Position numbers and translations under genes: made by a program | Shown: positions 5,326 to 5,645 of the stretch, one piece after another | Layout: each line of letters starts with the position of its first letter | Position numbering within the stretch: position 1 is the stretch's first letter | Assembly: GCA_038117265.1 (NCBI GenBank) | Contig: JAYOFO010000118.1 | Span: forward strand, 1-5,645 | Source: JAYPUG01 sp038117265 | GTDB taxonomy: Bacteria > Pseudomonadota > Alphaproteobacteria > UBA6615 | Direction: 5' to 3' | DNA length: 5,645 nt | Notes under the pieces: model-generated | What the model was told of the DNA's origin: nothing | The model's input: the letters and a program-made list of their open reading frames with translations, nothing else | The model's database searches: none

Positions 5326-5645
5326 CGCGTCGCCTCCCCGAAATAGGCGGCACGCACCGAGGCATCGGCCAGCACCGCGTCGGCGTCGCCCTCGGCGATG
5401 ATGCGGCCGCCGTCGAGGCAGGCGAGCCGGGTGACGGCGGGGCGCAGGAAGTCGACATTGTGGTCGATCAGCAGGATGCCGCACCCCGCCGCCGCCTGCG
5501 CCCGGCAGATTTCGGCGATGTCGGCCTGCTCGGCCGCGCTCAAGCCCGCCGCCGGCTCGTCGAGTACGAGCATGGCCGGCCCGGAAGCCAGCGCGCGGGC
5601 GATCTCGACCCGCCGGCGCACGCCGTGGGGCAGGCCCGCGCAGGC
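5322..5645 (-). CDS. livG: Branched-chain amino acid ABC transporter ATPase, LivG type (C-terminal part, cut by right edge)
   Basis: The last 107 residues of the partner ATPase of LivF; the N-terminal half with Walker A lies beyond the window, and the frame is open to base 5645. The visible part begins in the signature region LPHGVRRRVEIARALA, then Walker B LVLDEPAAGLS, the D-loop, and the switch histidine in LLIDHNVDFL. It ends with the LivG-type tail GRIIAEGDADAVLADASVRAAYFG. LivG signatures are usually close to LPYGxQRRLEIARAL; here valine and arginine occupy the x and Q positions, a mild departure. The stop codon overlaps the livF start by four bases, so the two are probably translationally coupled. 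Upstream neighbours should be livM, livH and a binding protein, by analogy with known operons. Confidence 0.93.
   Translation of the reverse strand, partial: ACAGLPHGVRRRVEIARALASGPAMLVLDEPAAGLSAAEQADIAEICRAQAAAGCGILLIDHNVDFLRPAVTRLACLDGGRIIAEGDADAVLADASVRAAYFGEATR

Noticed and set aside
4106..5401. 431-codon plus-strand open frame overlapping the SH3b gene and livF
   Set aside because: It is arginine-rich, low-complexity, and crosses two real genes in wrong frames.
4232..5458. 408-codon minus-strand open frame over livF and the SH3b gene
   Set aside because: It is a shifted-frame shadow of livF; the real LivF motifs are in the other minus frame.
1..5645. CRISPR arrays, tRNA/rRNA genes, transposases, phage or defence genes
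   Set aside because: No regularly spaced repeats, cloverleaf sequences, or recognisable mobile or defence proteins were seen on either strand.

Overview
The window is a GC-rich, densely coded bacterial chromosome segment. Protein families, GTG starts and strong third-position G/C point to an alphaproteobacterium, perhaps Rhodospirillales-like; this is inferred from protein style, since no rRNA or other marker gene is present. I see no tRNA, rRNA, CRISPR array, insertion sequence, integrase or phage gene.

Layout: all genes but one are on the minus strand. Reading that strand from about 4009 down to 1, there is a small uncharacterised proline-rich protein (3458-4009), orotate phosphoribosyltransferase PyrE (2669-3358), a family 5 (peptide/nickel type) periplasmic substrate-binding protein (898-2583), and a DppB/OppB-type permease that runs off the left edge (1-838). 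The gaps between them are 99, 85 and 59 bp, so co-transcription is possible but there is no translational coupling. The only plus-strand gene (4077-4643) encodes a secreted SH3b-domain protein. It diverges from the proline-rich gene across a 67-bp region that carries a dyad and back-to-back promoter-like elements. It converges on livF with a 34-bp gap. At the right edge livG (C-terminal part only) and livF form a 4-bp-overlapping pair encoding the two ATPases of a branched-chain amino acid (HAAT-type) ABC transporter.

How the genes work together: the window joins the ends of two unrelated ABC importers. The left one (binding protein plus permease) would take up peptides or similar small molecules; its second permease and ATPases must lie beyond the left edge. 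The right one would take up branched-chain or related amino acids; its permeases and binding protein should lie beyond the right edge. PyrE catalyses the fifth step of de novo UMP synthesis. The small divergent pair is the least understood part.

I do not see a convincing new multi-gene system. The points most worth a second look are the symmetric divergent promoter region, the uncharacterised proline-linker protein, an in-frame 15-bp duplication in the binding protein, an 11-bp triple repeat that places a TGA in all three frames after that gene, and a LivF lacking the usual C-terminal tail.
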